DNA of 64,000 bases from a bacterium D16-56 (lineage in GTDB: Bacteria > Bacillota > Clostridia > Lachnospirales > Lachnospiraceae), in the NCBI GenBank assembly GCA_003611875.1, contig RAYY01000026.1, positions 1 to 64,000 on the forward strand, in the 5' to 3' direction. Within the stretch, counting starts at the first letter, position 1. Every line of letters starts with the position of its first letter. Under the pieces are notes generated by a model. It saw only the letters and a list, made by a program, of their open reading frames with translations, made no database searches and had not been told where the DNA came from. Position numbers and translations under genes: made by a program. This document shows positions 1 through 9,675 of the stretch, one piece after another.

Positions 1-30
1 ATGTCCATAGGTATTCTCCTTTATCTGGAT

Positions 31-64
31 TTAGAGTTTTTGGAGTGAACCCTAAAAACTCTAA
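31..64. repeat. Inverted repeat, 11-bp perfect arms
   Basis: TTAGAGTTTTT at 31-41 is matched by AAAAACTCTAA at 54-64, with a 12-nt loop. It lies just upstream of the 5'-broken glycosyltransferase gene. No T-run follows on either strand, so it is not an obvious terminator. It may be a scar of the event that broke the gene, but that is inference. Confidence 0.5.
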
Positions 65-163
65 CCCTGATTTTACAGGAGAACGCCATATATTTCACTA
101 CACGTTCTTATTTGACGCTTACGTAGTTACTACTCTAATAAAGGTATAGGACGAGCTAGAAGC

Positions 164-1156
164 ATGATTAGCTTTTTGATTAAAGTCCTGAGATATGAGG
201 CTATCATTGCGAAGAAGTATGGAAATCCAGATGTTGTAACGGGGTGCTCTGTTCATCCCCTTGCATGGTTAGCTGCATATCATATAGCTAAAAAATATAA
301 CATTCGTTTTATAGCAGAAGTAAGGGATTTCTGGCCCCAAATTTGGATAGCTAGTGGTATCAAAAAACCAAATGATCCTATGGTGTTGTTCTTTGGGGCA
401 ATTCAAAAATGGGTATATAAGCATGCTGACCGAATTATTTATTCTTTGAATCATGGTGACAGGTATCTGTGTGATGAGCTTGGTGTTCCTAAAAACAAGA
501 TTTTTTTGATTGGCCAGCCAATGGACTGTAAAAGGTTTGATACAAATAAAGAAAAATTGTATCTTCTTCCACCTCAAATATACAATTTTATTTCTAATGG
601 TTTTATTTGTTCTTTTGCCGGGTATTACATGGCTTATGAAGGTGTTTATGTAATGTTAGAAGCATTACGGATCCTTGAATCACGTGATCTGCCCGTAAAA
701 ATGGTATTTGTTGGTTCCGGTCAGGAAAAAGAAGGGATGTTAAACTATATAAAAGAAAACAAACTTCAAAATGCTTTGATTTATGACAGAATTCCAAAAG
801 AAGTGATTCCCGTACTTATTTCCTGTTCGGATGTTTGTATGGCACATCTTGCAGTACAAGGTCATAAAGAAGTATATCAATACGGAGTATCCAAAAATAA
901 AATAAACGAATATCTTTATTCCGGCGCATGTACTTTGTATGGTTCTTTTTATCATGATGATGAAGTTTCTGAAAGTGGTGGCGGAATTGTTTTTGAACCA
1001 TATAAAGCCAGTGATTTGGCTGATAAAATTGAGCAGGTATACTATATGACAGAAGAAGAACGTAGACAATATGGTATCAGAGGCAGAGAATATATAAAAA
1101 ATAACCATAGTGTAGAAATATTAGCAGATAAGATGCTGAAGGTATTGTTTCAATAA
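164..1156 (+). pseudogene. Glycosyltransferase family 4, N-terminal part missing or broken
   Basis: This is a GT-B fold glycosyltransferase of the WbuB/WcaI type that would transfer a sugar to a lipid-linked glycan at the inner face of the membrane. The sequence shows the middle and C-terminal half: EVRDFWP near residue 47, a nucleotide-sugar binding half with FICSFAGYY and VFVGSGQEKE, and GGGIVFEPY near residue 274. Family members are about 400 residues, and this frame has only 330 from the first ATG. The frame stays open upstream to about 116 and reads like the family (YYSNKGIGRARS before the ATG), but a TGA at 113-115 stops it. The other frames of 1-113 do not obviously continue it. No ribosome site precedes the ATG. 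It is probably a 5'-truncated or frameshifted gene, though the gene could be intact with an odd start. Confidence 0.6.
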
Positions 1157-1282
1157 TATTTTCCTATTCACATATTTTAGCTTGAACAAATGTATTGTTT
1201 AATCTAATAGAAAGATTTTATTATGTTTGTACTGCTCGAAAGTATTTTTGAAAAATTAATTCAGCAAAGGAGAACAGAGTAG
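1157..1282 (+). promoter_or_regulatory. Intergenic AT-rich region, possible promoter for the sugar-nucleotide genes
   Basis: This 126-bp gap precedes a run of closely spaced genes. TATTAT near 1218 resembles a -10 box, but the upstream hexamer is a poor -35. A clear ribosome site (AAAGGAGA) precedes the start at 1283. No terminator hairpin was seen. The promoter assignment is weak. Confidence 0.25.
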
Positions 1283-2593
1283 ATGAAAAAGAAACTACTG
1301 AAAAAAATCAAAACAAAAGAAATCATTGCTGGTGTAGTAGGGCTAGGCTATGTCGGATTGCCTCTTGCTGTAGAAAAAGCAAAAGCTGGATTCAAAACTA
1401 TCGGATTTGATATTCAATCCTCAAAAGTAAATATGGTAAACCAGGGGCACAATTATATTGGCGATGTTGTAGATTCAGATCTGGCTGATCTTGTGAACAA
1501 AGGAAGTCTTTCTGCAACAACTGATTTTTCTTTTATAAGGGATGTGCATTTCATAGCAATCTGTGTTCCCACTCCTTTAGACATTCATCAAGAACCGGAT
1601 ATCAGCTATGTCCGGGATTCTGCAAAAATAATTTCAAAATATCTTACATCAGAAACAATCGTCGTTCTGGAGTCTACTACTTATCCAGGAACAACTGAAG
1701 AACTAATACTGCCAATCTTAGAAGAAGGTTCTGGTCTAAAATGTGGTCAGGACTTTTATTTAGGCTTTAGTCCAGAAAGAGTGGATCCTGGAAATCTTAT
1801 TTATAAGACAAAAAACACTCCAAAGGTGGTAGGCGCAGTAGGGAATGACGCTGCAGAAGTGATTAGCGCCATGTATCGTGAAGTTTTGGACGGAGAGGTA
1901 TTTACAGTATCCTCTCCGGCTGTAGCGGAGATGGAAAAAATTCTAGAAAATACATATCGTAATGTTAATATTGGTCTAATCAATGAAATAGGACGTCTTT
2001 GCAATGAGATGGGGATATCCATATGGGAAGTTATTGACGCTGCAAAGACAAAGCCTTATGGTTTTCAGCCCTTTTATCCAGGGCTTGGAGGACACTGTAT
2101 TCCCTTAGATCCCTATTATCTTGCATGGAAAGCGCGTGAATATGGTTTTCATACCACATTAATAGAAAATTCTATGGTTATCAATGACAGCCAACCAGAA
2201 TATTGCGTAGAGAGAGCTATGCATATTTTAAATCGTCAAAAGAAAGCTATCAATGGCGCAAAAGTTTTAATGTTGGGGGTATCTTATAAAAATGATATTG
2301 ATGATTGCAGGGAATCACCAGCGATTCGTGTTATGAAAGAGCTGAAAAAAGTCGGTGCTGAGGTAGAATATTATGATCCTTGGGTGCCTGAATTTAAGAA
2401 TATGTATGGGCAGAGTGCAAAAAGTATAGAAAAACTTCTTCCTGATGTGATAAGCAGCTTTGATCTTATAATGGTCACAGCGGCTCACCATAACGTTGAT
2501 TATGAAATGGTACAGAAAAACGCGAAGATGATATTTGATACAAAAAATGTAATGTCCGAAATTATGGATAGAGAAAATATAGAGGTACTGTAA
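1283..2593 (+). CDS. UDP-N-acetylhexosamine 6-dehydrogenase (WbpA/WecC family)
   Basis: This enzyme oxidises C6 of a UDP-N-acetylhexosamine to the uronic acid with two NAD+. The Rossmann motif is GLGYVGLP at residues 20-27. The family signatures STTYPGTTEE, FSPERVDPGN and GGHCIPLDPYY (catalytic Cys) are present, as is the C-terminal UDP-binding domain with GVSYKNDIDDCRESPA. Length, 436, is normal. FSPERxDPGN favours the N-acetylated substrates over UDP-glucose. The start has an AAAGGAGA site 10 nt upstream. It is followed after 2 nt by a UDP-GlcNAc 2-epimerase and then Wbp-type genes, so the likely job is UDP-GlcNAcA formation in a 2,3-diacetamido-uronic acid pathway. UDP-ManNAc dehydrogenase is the main alternative. 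Confidence 0.9.
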   Translation: MKKKLLKKIKTKEIIAGVVGLGYVGLPLAVEKAKAGFKTIGFDIQSSKVNMVNQGHNYIGDVVDSDLADLVNKGSLSATTDFSFIRDVHFIAICVPTPLDIHQEPDISYVRDSAKIISKYLTSETIVVLESTTYPGTTEELILPILEEGSGLKCGQDFYLGFSPERVDPGNLIYKTKNTPKVVGAVGNDAAEVISAMYREVLDGEVFTVSSPAVAEMEKILENTYRNVNIGLINEIGRLCNEMGISIWEVIDAAKTKPYGFQPFYPGLGGHCIPLDPYYLAWKAREYGFHTTLIENSMVINDSQPEYCVERAMHILNRQKKAINGAKVLMLGVSYKNDIDDCRESPAIRVMKELKKVGAEVEYYDPWVPEFKNMYGQSAKSIEKLLPDVISSFDLIMVTAAHHNVDYEMVQKNAKMIFDTKNVMSEIMDRENIEVL

Positions 2594-2595
2594 AT

Positions 2596-3684
2596 ATGCG
2601 GGTTTTAACAGTGGTAGGCGCCAGGCCCCAATTTATTAAAGCAGCGGTTGTCTCCCGTGTCTTAAGGCAAAAACACACTGAAATATTGGTTCATACAGGA
2701 CAGCATTTTGACTATAATATGTCAGAACAGTTTTTTGAAGAACTTAATCTTAAAAAACCTGATTATAATCTTGGTATTTCAGGTGGAAGCCATGCTCAGA
2801 TGACTGGGAAAATGATGATAGCGATTGAAGATGTTCTTATAAAGGAAAAGCCTGACTGGCTGCTAATCTATGGCGATACTAATTCGACTCTGGCAGCTGC
2901 TTTGGCGGCTGCAAAGCTTCATATTCCTATTTGTCATGTGGAAGCAGGAACCCGGACGCACTGCATGACTAATCCAGAGGAAATAAATCGGATTTGTGCT
3001 GACCATTTATCAAATCTTTTGTTAGTATGCACCGCATCAGGAATGGAGGAATTATCTAGGGAAGGTTTAGAGGAACGGTCAGTTTTAGTTGGGGATCCTA
3101 TGTATGATGCTTTTCTTACCTACAGACATGCAGTTCCCGTTGGAAAATTAGAATTATCTCTGCTCAAAGGAAGAAAAGTAAAGCTTCCGGCAGAATATTA
3201 TTATTTAACATGTCACAGAGAAGAAAACACTAATGATAATGGTTTAGAAGAACTGTTTAAAACAATGGAACAACTGGATGCAGCAGTAATTTATCCTGTA
3301 CATCCTAGAAATAAAGAACGTTCTATAAGAATGTCTGATAAATTACAGACAAAAAATATTATCCTTTCTGAACCCGTAGGATATCTGGAAAGTATTTGTT
3401 TAGTTAATCATGCAAAAAAAATAATTACCGATTCTGGCGGTTTACAAAGAGAAGCCTTTTTTGCCGAAAAAAAATGTGTAACAATATTAGACTTTATTGT
3501 GTGGCCTGAGACAATGACTGATAGCCGGAATCAGTTATCATCGATCAAATCCCATGATATCTTAGAAAAACTGAATACACCACAGACTATAAACTCAGGA
3601 TATGCACCTTTTGGTGATGGCAATGCGGCTGAAAAAATTGTGGACTGTATGGTTCGGAAAACAAAGGAGGACATTATTCTATGA
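2596..3684 (+). CDS. UDP-N-acetylglucosamine 2-epimerase family (WecB/WbpI)
   Basis: This non-hydrolysing epimerase inverts C2 of UDP-GlcNAc or of a UDP-2,3-diacetamido-glucuronic acid. Visible motifs are VVGARPQFIK at the N-terminus, HTGQHFDYNMS, YGDTNSTLA, HVEAGTRT, NPEEINR, CHREENT and TDSGGLQREA near the C-terminus, all typical of the GT-B-like epimerase fold. At 362 residues it is full length. It begins 2 nt after the dehydrogenase and overlaps the next gene at TATGA, so these genes are translated as a unit. Given the WbpB, WbpE and WbpD homologues downstream, the WbpI reaction (gluco to manno configuration) is likely. The WecB reaction cannot be ruled out. Confidence 0.9.
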   Translation: MRVLTVVGARPQFIKAAVVSRVLRQKHTEILVHTGQHFDYNMSEQFFEELNLKKPDYNLGISGGSHAQMTGKMMIAIEDVLIKEKPDWLLIYGDTNSTLAAALAAAKLHIPICHVEAGTRTHCMTNPEEINRICADHLSNLLLVCTASGMEELSREGLEERSVLVGDPMYDAFLTYRHAVPVGKLELSLLKGRKVKLPAEYYYLTCHREENTNDNGLEELFKTMEQLDAAVIYPVHPRNKERSIRMSDKLQTKNIILSEPVGYLESICLVNHAKKIITDSGGLQREAFFAEKKCVTILDFIVWPETMTDSRNQLSSIKSHDILEKLNTPQTINSGYAPFGDGNAAEKIVDCMVRKTKEDIIL

Positions 3685-4751
3685 AATATGCATTAATTGG
3701 CTGCGGCAGAATCTCACCAAATCATATTGCTGCGGCAAAGAATAATAATCTTGATTTTGTCGGGTTATGTGATATTGACGACAAGGCCCGAAATGATAAG
3801 GTTATAAAATTTGACCTTCAAAATGTACATCAATACAGCAACTACCATGAAATGCTGGACAAAGAAAAGCCTGAGTTGGTAGCTATTGCAACAGAAAGCG
3901 GTTTGCATGCAACTATAGCCTTAGATTGTATCGCCGCAGGGTGCAACCTGATTATTGAAAAGCCTATAGCCTTATCATTGTCTGATGCAGATGCCATAAT
4001 CCGTGCTGCAGAAAACAAAAGGGTAAAGGTATGCGCATCTCACCAGAACCGCTTTAATAAATCCATACAAAAGATTCGCGAAGCTGTGGAAAAAAAACGC
4101 TTTGGAAGGATGTTTTATGGAACCGCGCATGTTCGTTGGCGCAGGGATTACGAATATTATTCTCGTGCAAAGTGGCGCGGCACATGGCAACAGGATGGCG
4201 GAGCATTAATGAATCAATGCATTCATAATATTGATCTTTTACGTTGGATGATGGGCGATGAGATAGAGGAAGTGGTAGGAATGACAGACCGGTTGAATCA
4301 TCGATACATAGAAGCAGAAGATTTTGGCATAGCTTTAGTAAAGTTTCGCAATGGTTCCTATGGCATTGTAGAAGGTACCACCAATTTATATCCAAAAAAT
4401 CTTGAGGAAACTCTTTATTTATTTGGGGAAAAAGGGACTGTAAAGGTTGGAGGGCAAAGTGTAAACCGAATCGAGGAATGGCGTTTTGCAGATTCTTTTG
4501 ATGATCCAGACGCAATAAAAGAGGAATTTGCAGAGAATCCCCCCAACGTGTACGGATATGGACACAATCCTCTTTATGCGGATGTGATTGATGCTATTAT
4601 CCATGACCGAGAACCATATGTAAATGCTGCAGCAGGAAAAAGAGCTCTTGAACTTGTGCTGGCAATATACGAATCTGCCTCACAGGGTAAGTCTGTAAAG
4701 CTTCCATTGGATCATAGTTCTACCATGAATTTTGCTGGAAGATTTAAATAA
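3681..4751 (+). CDS. Gfo/Idh/MocA oxidoreductase, WbpB-like
   Basis: This is an NAD(P)-dependent sugar-nucleotide dehydrogenase that in Wbp pathways oxidises C3 of UDP-GlcNAcA before transamination. The Rossmann motif is ALIGCGRISPNH at the N-terminus, the cofactor loop is IIEKPIAL, and the C-terminal sheet has GGALMNQCIHNIDLLRWM carrying the catalytic-region His. Length, 356, is normal. It overlaps the epimerase stop by 4 nt, with GGAGG just upstream. It is one of two family members in this locus (the other is at 6081), so one may act on a different intermediate. Confidence 0.85.
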   Translation: MKYALIGCGRISPNHIAAAKNNNLDFVGLCDIDDKARNDKVIKFDLQNVHQYSNYHEMLDKEKPELVAIATESGLHATIALDCIAAGCNLIIEKPIALSLSDADAIIRAAENKRVKVCASHQNRFNKSIQKIREAVEKKRFGRMFYGTAHVRWRRDYEYYSRAKWRGTWQQDGGALMNQCIHNIDLLRWMMGDEIEEVVGMTDRLNHRYIEAEDFGIALVKFRNGSYGIVEGTTNLYPKNLEETLYLFGEKGTVKVGGQSVNRIEEWRFADSFDDPDAIKEEFAENPPNVYGYGHNPLYADVIDAIIHDREPYVNAAAGKRALELVLAIYESASQGKSVKLPLDHSSTMNFAGRFK

Positions 4752-4753
4752 GA

Positions 4754-6079
4754 ATGAAAAAAGTTGACTTAAAATCAATTATACTGCTACTACTTACCAT
4801 TGCGTCACTTATTCCGAATTTTGGCATAAGATTCTCTACCTTTGGATTTCATTGGACATTTTACAGGCTTTCTATTCCTATTGCTATTGTATTATTTTTG
4901 ATTGTGAAAAAAGGGATTGTACGCATCGCAGATCATCAAAATTACTTCGGCTGGATACTGTTAATGGTAATTTGGATTGCTTATGGGCTATTGTTGTTGT
5001 TTTTTTCTCCGTATGTCAATAAGCATGATGGTTTGGTGGAACTTCTTGCAATTATTAACGGCTCTGTATGCATGTATATTTATTTTAACTCCAATGTGGG
5101 TCTAAAAGAAATCGACAAAATTGCCGGATGGATATACATGATACTAAACCTGTTTATAATCTTTGGTATAATTGAAATACATACAGGATTTCATCTTCCC
5201 ACTTCCATTTTTAATGATGAGAAAATGGCAGAAAGCCTTTTGACCGGTAAGTTAAGCCGTTACTATACAACAGGTGCTATGTATGGCGAAAATGATTTCA
5301 GCTCTTTTCTTACTTGTTTATTGCCAATCGCGTTATATAAGAAAAATTGGCGGCTTTTAAGCATATTTTCATTTATGGGTGTCATGTATATTAATTATGT
5401 CAATGATGCCAATATTTGCGATATAGCAATTATGGCTGGATTTCTGTTCTATTTACTTTTTCTTATGGAAAATGATAAGAGCAGAAGGCATCTGATAAGG
5501 TTTGTATTTGGAGGGGTATTTCTATTACTGACCTACTGGATTGTAATCAATTTTGATAGTTTAAAAAATATTGTAAAGCTGCTGAAGGTTATTGAGGCCC
5601 AAACAAATAATTATAAGAATGGAGACGGTTCACTTTGGTTTCGAATCATGATATACCGAGACTCTGTGATTGCTTCTTTAAAAACAGGTTTTATCGGTAT
5701 TGGGCCAGCAGCATTTTCTAATTATTTTACGATTCATCCATCTATCTCCACCTTAACCAATCCTCACAATCTGTATCTGGAAATACTTGTTCAATATGGA
5801 CTTGGAATCTTAATGGCATTTATCGTCCTAATTGCAAATATGATAATTCAATTACGGCGGCTTTATATAAAAAACAGACAGAAACAAGATTCTGGAAGAT
5901 ATTTGGCAATGATAGAAATGCTGATTGTTTATTCTTTTGCCTGTATAGCATCTAGTTCATTTTTAGGCTATGCCTATCAATGGTTTGAACTTGCTATGAT
6001 AATGATTTTTATCAGCGTTTCTGAAAGACAATGGAAACAGATTGATAAAAGAAAAAATTTTAGAATTGGCGGTAAATGA
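4754..6079 (+). CDS. O-antigen ligase/polymerase-type membrane protein (Wzy candidate)
   Basis: This polytopic membrane protein of 441 residues has about 10-12 hydrophobic helices and a long extracytoplasmic loop between roughly residues 285 and 335 containing LWFRIMIYRDS and NPHNLYLEILVQYGLG. NPHNxYLExLxxxGxxG is the typical signature of the Wzy_C/O-antigen ligase superfamily. It would join flipped repeat units on the outer face of the membrane. It starts 2 nt after the oxidoreductase, and no strong ribosome site is seen, so it probably depends on translational coupling. A flippase is encoded at 8208, which suits a Wzx/Wzy-dependent pathway. Confidence 0.8.
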   Translation: MKKVDLKSIILLLLTIASLIPNFGIRFSTFGFHWTFYRLSIPIAIVLFLIVKKGIVRIADHQNYFGWILLMVIWIAYGLLLLFFSPYVNKHDGLVELLAIINGSVCMYIYFNSNVGLKEIDKIAGWIYMILNLFIIFGIIEIHTGFHLPTSIFNDEKMAESLLTGKLSRYYTTGAMYGENDFSSFLTCLLPIALYKKNWRLLSIFSFMGVMYINYVNDANICDIAIMAGFLFYLLFLMENDKSRRHLIRFVFGGVFLLLTYWIVINFDSLKNIVKLLKVIEAQTNNYKNGDGSLWFRIMIYRDSVIASLKTGFIGIGPAAFSNYFTIHPSISTLTNPHNLYLEILVQYGLGILMAFIVLIANMIIQLRRLYIKNRQKQDSGRYLAMIEMLIVYSFACIASSSFLGYAYQWFELAMIMIFISVSERQWKQIDKRKNFRIGGK

Positions 6080-6080
6080 A

Positions 6081-7073
6081 ATGATTAAAATTGCTTTAGC
6101 AGGATATGGATATTGGGGCCCAAACGTAGCCAGAAATATTTATAATAATAAAAATTATGATTTCAAATATATTTGTGATTTGAAGGAGGAAAGACTAGAA
6201 TTAGCGAGACAACTATATGCAAATGATATTCAATATACTACAGATTTTGAGGAAATCCTTCATTCGGATGTAGACGCAGTGGCACTGGCTGTAGAAACCA
6301 GTGCTCATTTTGAAATGGGGAAAAAAGTAATTGAATCCGGAAAACATCTTTATGTAGAAAAACCATTTATGGATACAGTAAAACAGGCAGAGGAAATCAA
6401 AAGGCTTGCGGAAGAATATAAGGTTTTTACCCATATCGATCATATCATGATCTATCATCCAGCTATTCGGAAAATAAAAGAAATCATTGATTCAGGTGAA
6501 TTAGGAGATGTAATATATTTTGACTGTTCAAGGCTAAATCTTGGCAGGGTAAAAAATGATGTAAGCTGTATGTGGGATCTAAGTGTACATGATTTATCAA
6601 TCATTGAATATCTTTCTAATGGAGCTCAGATACAATCCGTAAAAGCGATTGGAAAGAGAATGTACAGCAAACGAGAATCTGTCACCTTTTTGATGGCTGA
6701 TTATGGAAACTTTATTGCAAATATTAAGGCAAACTGGATCTCACCAATCAAAGAACGCAAGTTGATTGTAGCAGGAACAAAAAAAATGCTGGTCTATGAT
6801 GATGTTGATGTGGTGAATAAATTGATTATCTATGACAAAGGCTTTGAAATTATTAAAGAAGATAATCCAATGGAATATAATGAATTTGTGGTGAAATCCA
6901 GAATTGGAGATGCAGTGATTCCAAAACTGGAAGTGTCAGATGCATTATATAATAGCTTGGAATGTTTTCGTCTATGCATAAAAGAAGGGAAGAAATCCCT
7001 TTCAGATCCAGACGCAGCGATTCGCGTACTTAAAGTTCTGGAAATGGCAGATTCTAATATGACTGTTGTATAA
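6081..7073 (+). CDS. Gfo/Idh/MocA oxidoreductase, second copy
   Basis: This NAD(P)-dependent oxidoreductase has 330 residues from the ATG at 6081, which begins the Rossmann segment IKIALAGYGYWGPNVARN directly. An upstream in-frame start at 6042 would add 13 residues inside the polymerase gene and is less likely. The EKP loop is LYVEKPFMDT, and the C-terminal half has MWDLSVHDLSIIEYL with the usual H-D pair. It resembles the enzymes paired with DegT aminotransferases in acetamido-sugar pathways. The aminotransferase starts 17 nt after its stop. Which of this gene and 3681 is the true UDP-GlcNAcA 3-dehydrogenase cannot be told from sequence. Confidence 0.82.
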   Translation: MIKIALAGYGYWGPNVARNIYNNKNYDFKYICDLKEERLELARQLYANDIQYTTDFEEILHSDVDAVALAVETSAHFEMGKKVIESGKHLYVEKPFMDTVKQAEEIKRLAEEYKVFTHIDHIMIYHPAIRKIKEIIDSGELGDVIYFDCSRLNLGRVKNDVSCMWDLSVHDLSIIEYLSNGAQIQSVKAIGKRMYSKRESVTFLMADYGNFIANIKANWISPIKERKLIVAGTKKMLVYDDVDVVNKLIIYDKGFEIIKEDNPMEYNEFVVKSRIGDAVIPKLEVSDALYNSLECFRLCIKEGKKSLSDPDAAIRVLKVLEMADSNMTVV

Positions 7074-7089
7074 AAACAAGGGGAATAAA

Positions 7090-8211
7090 ATGAAATTTAT
7101 TGATTTGGAAAAACAATATTGTGTGATTAAAAACAATGTTGAAAAAAGAATCCATAATATATTGGAAAAACAGGATTTTATTATGGGAAGTGAAATTCAA
7201 GAACTTGAGCAAAAATTGGCTGATTTCACAGGAAGAAAATATTGTATAACTTGTGGTAGCGGCACAGAAGCATTACAGATACCAATGATGGCATACAATT
7301 TATCAAAGACAGATGCTGTTTTTGTACCGTCATTTACCTTTTTTGCATCCGCTGAAAGTATCAACCTGGCTGGAGGAACCCCTGTATTTACAGATATTGA
7401 CCATACCTTTAACATGGACCCGAGAAGCCTGGAATCCGAAATAAAAAGGGTAATCCAAGAAGGTAAACTGACGCCTAAAGGGATTGTTTCCGTAGACTTA
7501 TTTGGAAGAAGTGCAGATTATGAACAGATACTTAAAATTGCAGATAGATATGGGTTGTTTCTTCTGGAGGATGCTGCTCAGGGCTTTGGAGGAAGTCTGC
7601 ATAAAAAACGAAATGGATCGTTTGGCGACGTATCTGCCACCTCTTTTTTTCCAGCAAAACCTCTCGGATGCTATGGTGACGGCGGAGCCATCTTCACAGA
7701 TGATGATGCACTATATGAAAAAATGTGTTCCATCCGTGTTCATGGGCAAGGCGCTGATAAATATGATAATATAAGAATCGGTATCAATGGCAGGATGGAT
7801 ACTCTGCAGGCCGCAATATTATTAGAAAAATTAGACATTTTTGAGGATGAGCTGATAAAAAGACAACATGTGGCAGAATGGTATTCAGAGCTATTAGAAG
7901 GTATATTAGAGCTTCCCCAATTGGATGATGAATATTTTTCCTCATGGGCTCAATATACAATCCGCGCTGAAAATGAGACGCAAAGGGATTATCTGGTTTC
8001 TGAATTAAAGAAAAGAGATATTCCCACTATGATTTATTATCCTATCCCGCTACACATGCAGACTGCCTATAAAAACTTGGGATATGGGAATGAGAATTTG
8101 CCATATTGTCTCCATGTTTCGAAACGGGTATTCAGTATTCCCATGCATCCCTATTTGAAAAAAACTGAAGTGGAGATGATCTGCCAAGAAATAAAACAAT
8201 TAGTAAAATGA
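7090..8211 (+). CDS. DegT/DnrJ/EryC1/StrS aminotransferase, WbpE-like
   Basis: This PLP-dependent sugar-nucleotide aminotransferase probably aminates C3 of the keto-uronic acid made by the oxidoreductases upstream. It shows FxxLEKQY at the N-terminus, TCGSGTEALQIPM (PLP phosphate region), VPSFTFFASAE, LLEDAAQGFGG (Asp contacting PLP) and TSFFPAKPLGCYGDGG with the Schiff-base Lys. Length from the ATG at 7090 is 373. That start follows AAGGGGAATAAA; an ATG at 7066 would add eight poor residues. The stop overlaps the next start at ATGA. DegT enzymes are easy to assign as a family and hard to assign to a substrate. Confidence 0.88.
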   Translation: MKFIDLEKQYCVIKNNVEKRIHNILEKQDFIMGSEIQELEQKLADFTGRKYCITCGSGTEALQIPMMAYNLSKTDAVFVPSFTFFASAESINLAGGTPVFTDIDHTFNMDPRSLESEIKRVIQEGKLTPKGIVSVDLFGRSADYEQILKIADRYGLFLLEDAAQGFGGSLHKKRNGSFGDVSATSFFPAKPLGCYGDGGAIFTDDDALYEKMCSIRVHGQGADKYDNIRIGINGRMDTLQAAILLEKLDIFEDELIKRQHVAEWYSELLEGILELPQLDDEYFSSWAQYTIRAENETQRDYLVSELKKRDIPTMIYYPIPLHMQTAYKNLGYGNENLPYCLHVSKRVFSIPMHPYLKKTEVEMICQEIKQLVK

Positions 8212-9644
8212 ACACAAGGGCTGACAATCATGAAAAATTGTTTTCTTTTTTAAAAGGAAGCACAATCCTTATTATTAGTAATATATTTTTAAAGGCAATT
8301 AACTTTTTTCTCCTCCCATTATATACCAATAATCTTACCCCATCTATGTTAGGAGTTTCGGACTCTATTACAACTATGACAGGATTTATCCTTCCTCTGC
8401 TGACCTTGGGGCTGGATTCTGCGTATAGTGCATTTTATTTTGAAAAGAATAATCCAGACAGAGGAAAAAATGTTTACAGTACATTATCATTTGTATTTTT
8501 TATGTTGGGCATAGTTCCTTTATTGTTTCTATTTACTTGCCCCTCTATCTCTGCTTTATTATTTCACACAAAAAAATATAGTTTAGAGGTAATGCTGTCC
8601 TTTCTAACAGTAGCAGTCAATTTATGGTTTTTGCCATATTCTCTTGAAATACGCCTGAAAAACAGAATCTTAGCCTTTGGAATGGTAAACATGATTGCGT
8701 CTGTAAGTATGCTGATGCTTAACATTTTGTTTGTATCTGTTCTGAAGATAGGTGAATTGTCCTTAATATTAAGTGCTATGATTATCGGCATAGAACAACT
8801 GATTTTGTTTTCATCCATTGTTAAAAGCAAGCCCAAGAGACGCGATTTCAAATTGGATCTACTTAAGGATATGCTTAGATTTTCAGTACCAATGGTTCCT
8901 TCTGTCATTATGATGTGGGTTTTGTCTTTGTCCGACCGGTATGTAATTCTATATTTTTGCGGGGAAGCGGCTGTTGGTATCTATGGTATCGGACTTCGTT
9001 TCACTCATCTTTTGAATGTGATTGTCAATGGGATTTCAACTGCTTATACAACTTACGCATTTAGCAGCCATGAAGATCAATCTGCGAAAGAACAGTACTA
9101 TTATATTTTTAATATTACTTCGATTGTTTTGCTGCTAATATCCTTTACAACAGGATTATATGGAAAAGAAATTATTTCACTTATGACAGAAAAAGCATAT
9201 CTTTCATCCTATCGGATTTTGAGAGATATGATGTTTGCACAGTCATTCTATGCAATGTCAACCATTATCTCTTATGGGATTTTTTTTGAGAAAAAGAGTG
9301 TCTATTCCTTAATCGCTGTTTCCTTTGCATCTATTACAAATCTACTACTGAATTTGGCCTTGATACCAAAGTATGGGATTGATGCTGCTGCAGCTACCAC
9401 CCTGATAGGATATTTGATTCATTTGACAATTTCCTATTACTATTCAGAACGACTTTATCCCTGTAACTATGGAATCAAACGAATAGGCGTTATTTCGTTT
9501 CTAATGTATATTATATCCTTGTTATTTCTTGAAAAAGCATTTTTAATCAAGACTTTTGTATGGGTATTCGTCCTTGGATTGGTTTTCTATTTATATCGTA
9601 ATCTTTTGTATAAATTGATTTCTTTTATAAGACAGCTTACATAA
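8208..9644 (+). CDS. Oligosaccharide flippase (Wzx/MOP superfamily)
   Basis: This 478-residue integral membrane protein with about 14 predicted helices belongs to the polysaccharide-transport branch of the MOP exporters. The N-terminus has FLKGSTILIISNIFLKAINF followed by FLLPLYTN, the typical first helix and loop. A second conserved half begins at LLKDMLRFSVPMVPS. It should flip undecaprenyl-linked repeat units to the outer face. It overlaps the aminotransferase by 4 nt and works with the Wzy candidate at 4754. A second flippase is at the far end of the window, which suggests two separate glycans. Confidence 0.85.
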   Translation: MNTRADNHEKLFSFLKGSTILIISNIFLKAINFFLLPLYTNNLTPSMLGVSDSITTMTGFILPLLTLGLDSAYSAFYFEKNNPDRGKNVYSTLSFVFFMLGIVPLLFLFTCPSISALLFHTKKYSLEVMLSFLTVAVNLWFLPYSLEIRLKNRILAFGMVNMIASVSMLMLNILFVSVLKIGELSLILSAMIIGIEQLILFSSIVKSKPKRRDFKLDLLKDMLRFSVPMVPSVIMMWVLSLSDRYVILYFCGEAAVGIYGIGLRFTHLLNVIVNGISTAYTTYAFSSHEDQSAKEQYYYIFNITSIVLLLISFTTGLYGKEIISLMTEKAYLSSYRILRDMMFAQSFYAMSTIISYGIFFEKKSVYSLIAVSFASITNLLLNLALIPKYGIDAAAATTLIGYLIHLTISYYYSERLYPCNYGIKRIGVISFLMYIISLLFLEKAFLIKTFVWVFVLGLVFYLYRNLLYKLISFIRQLT

Positions 9645-9675
9645 AAAATGATAACAAAACTGTAATACAAAAAGA

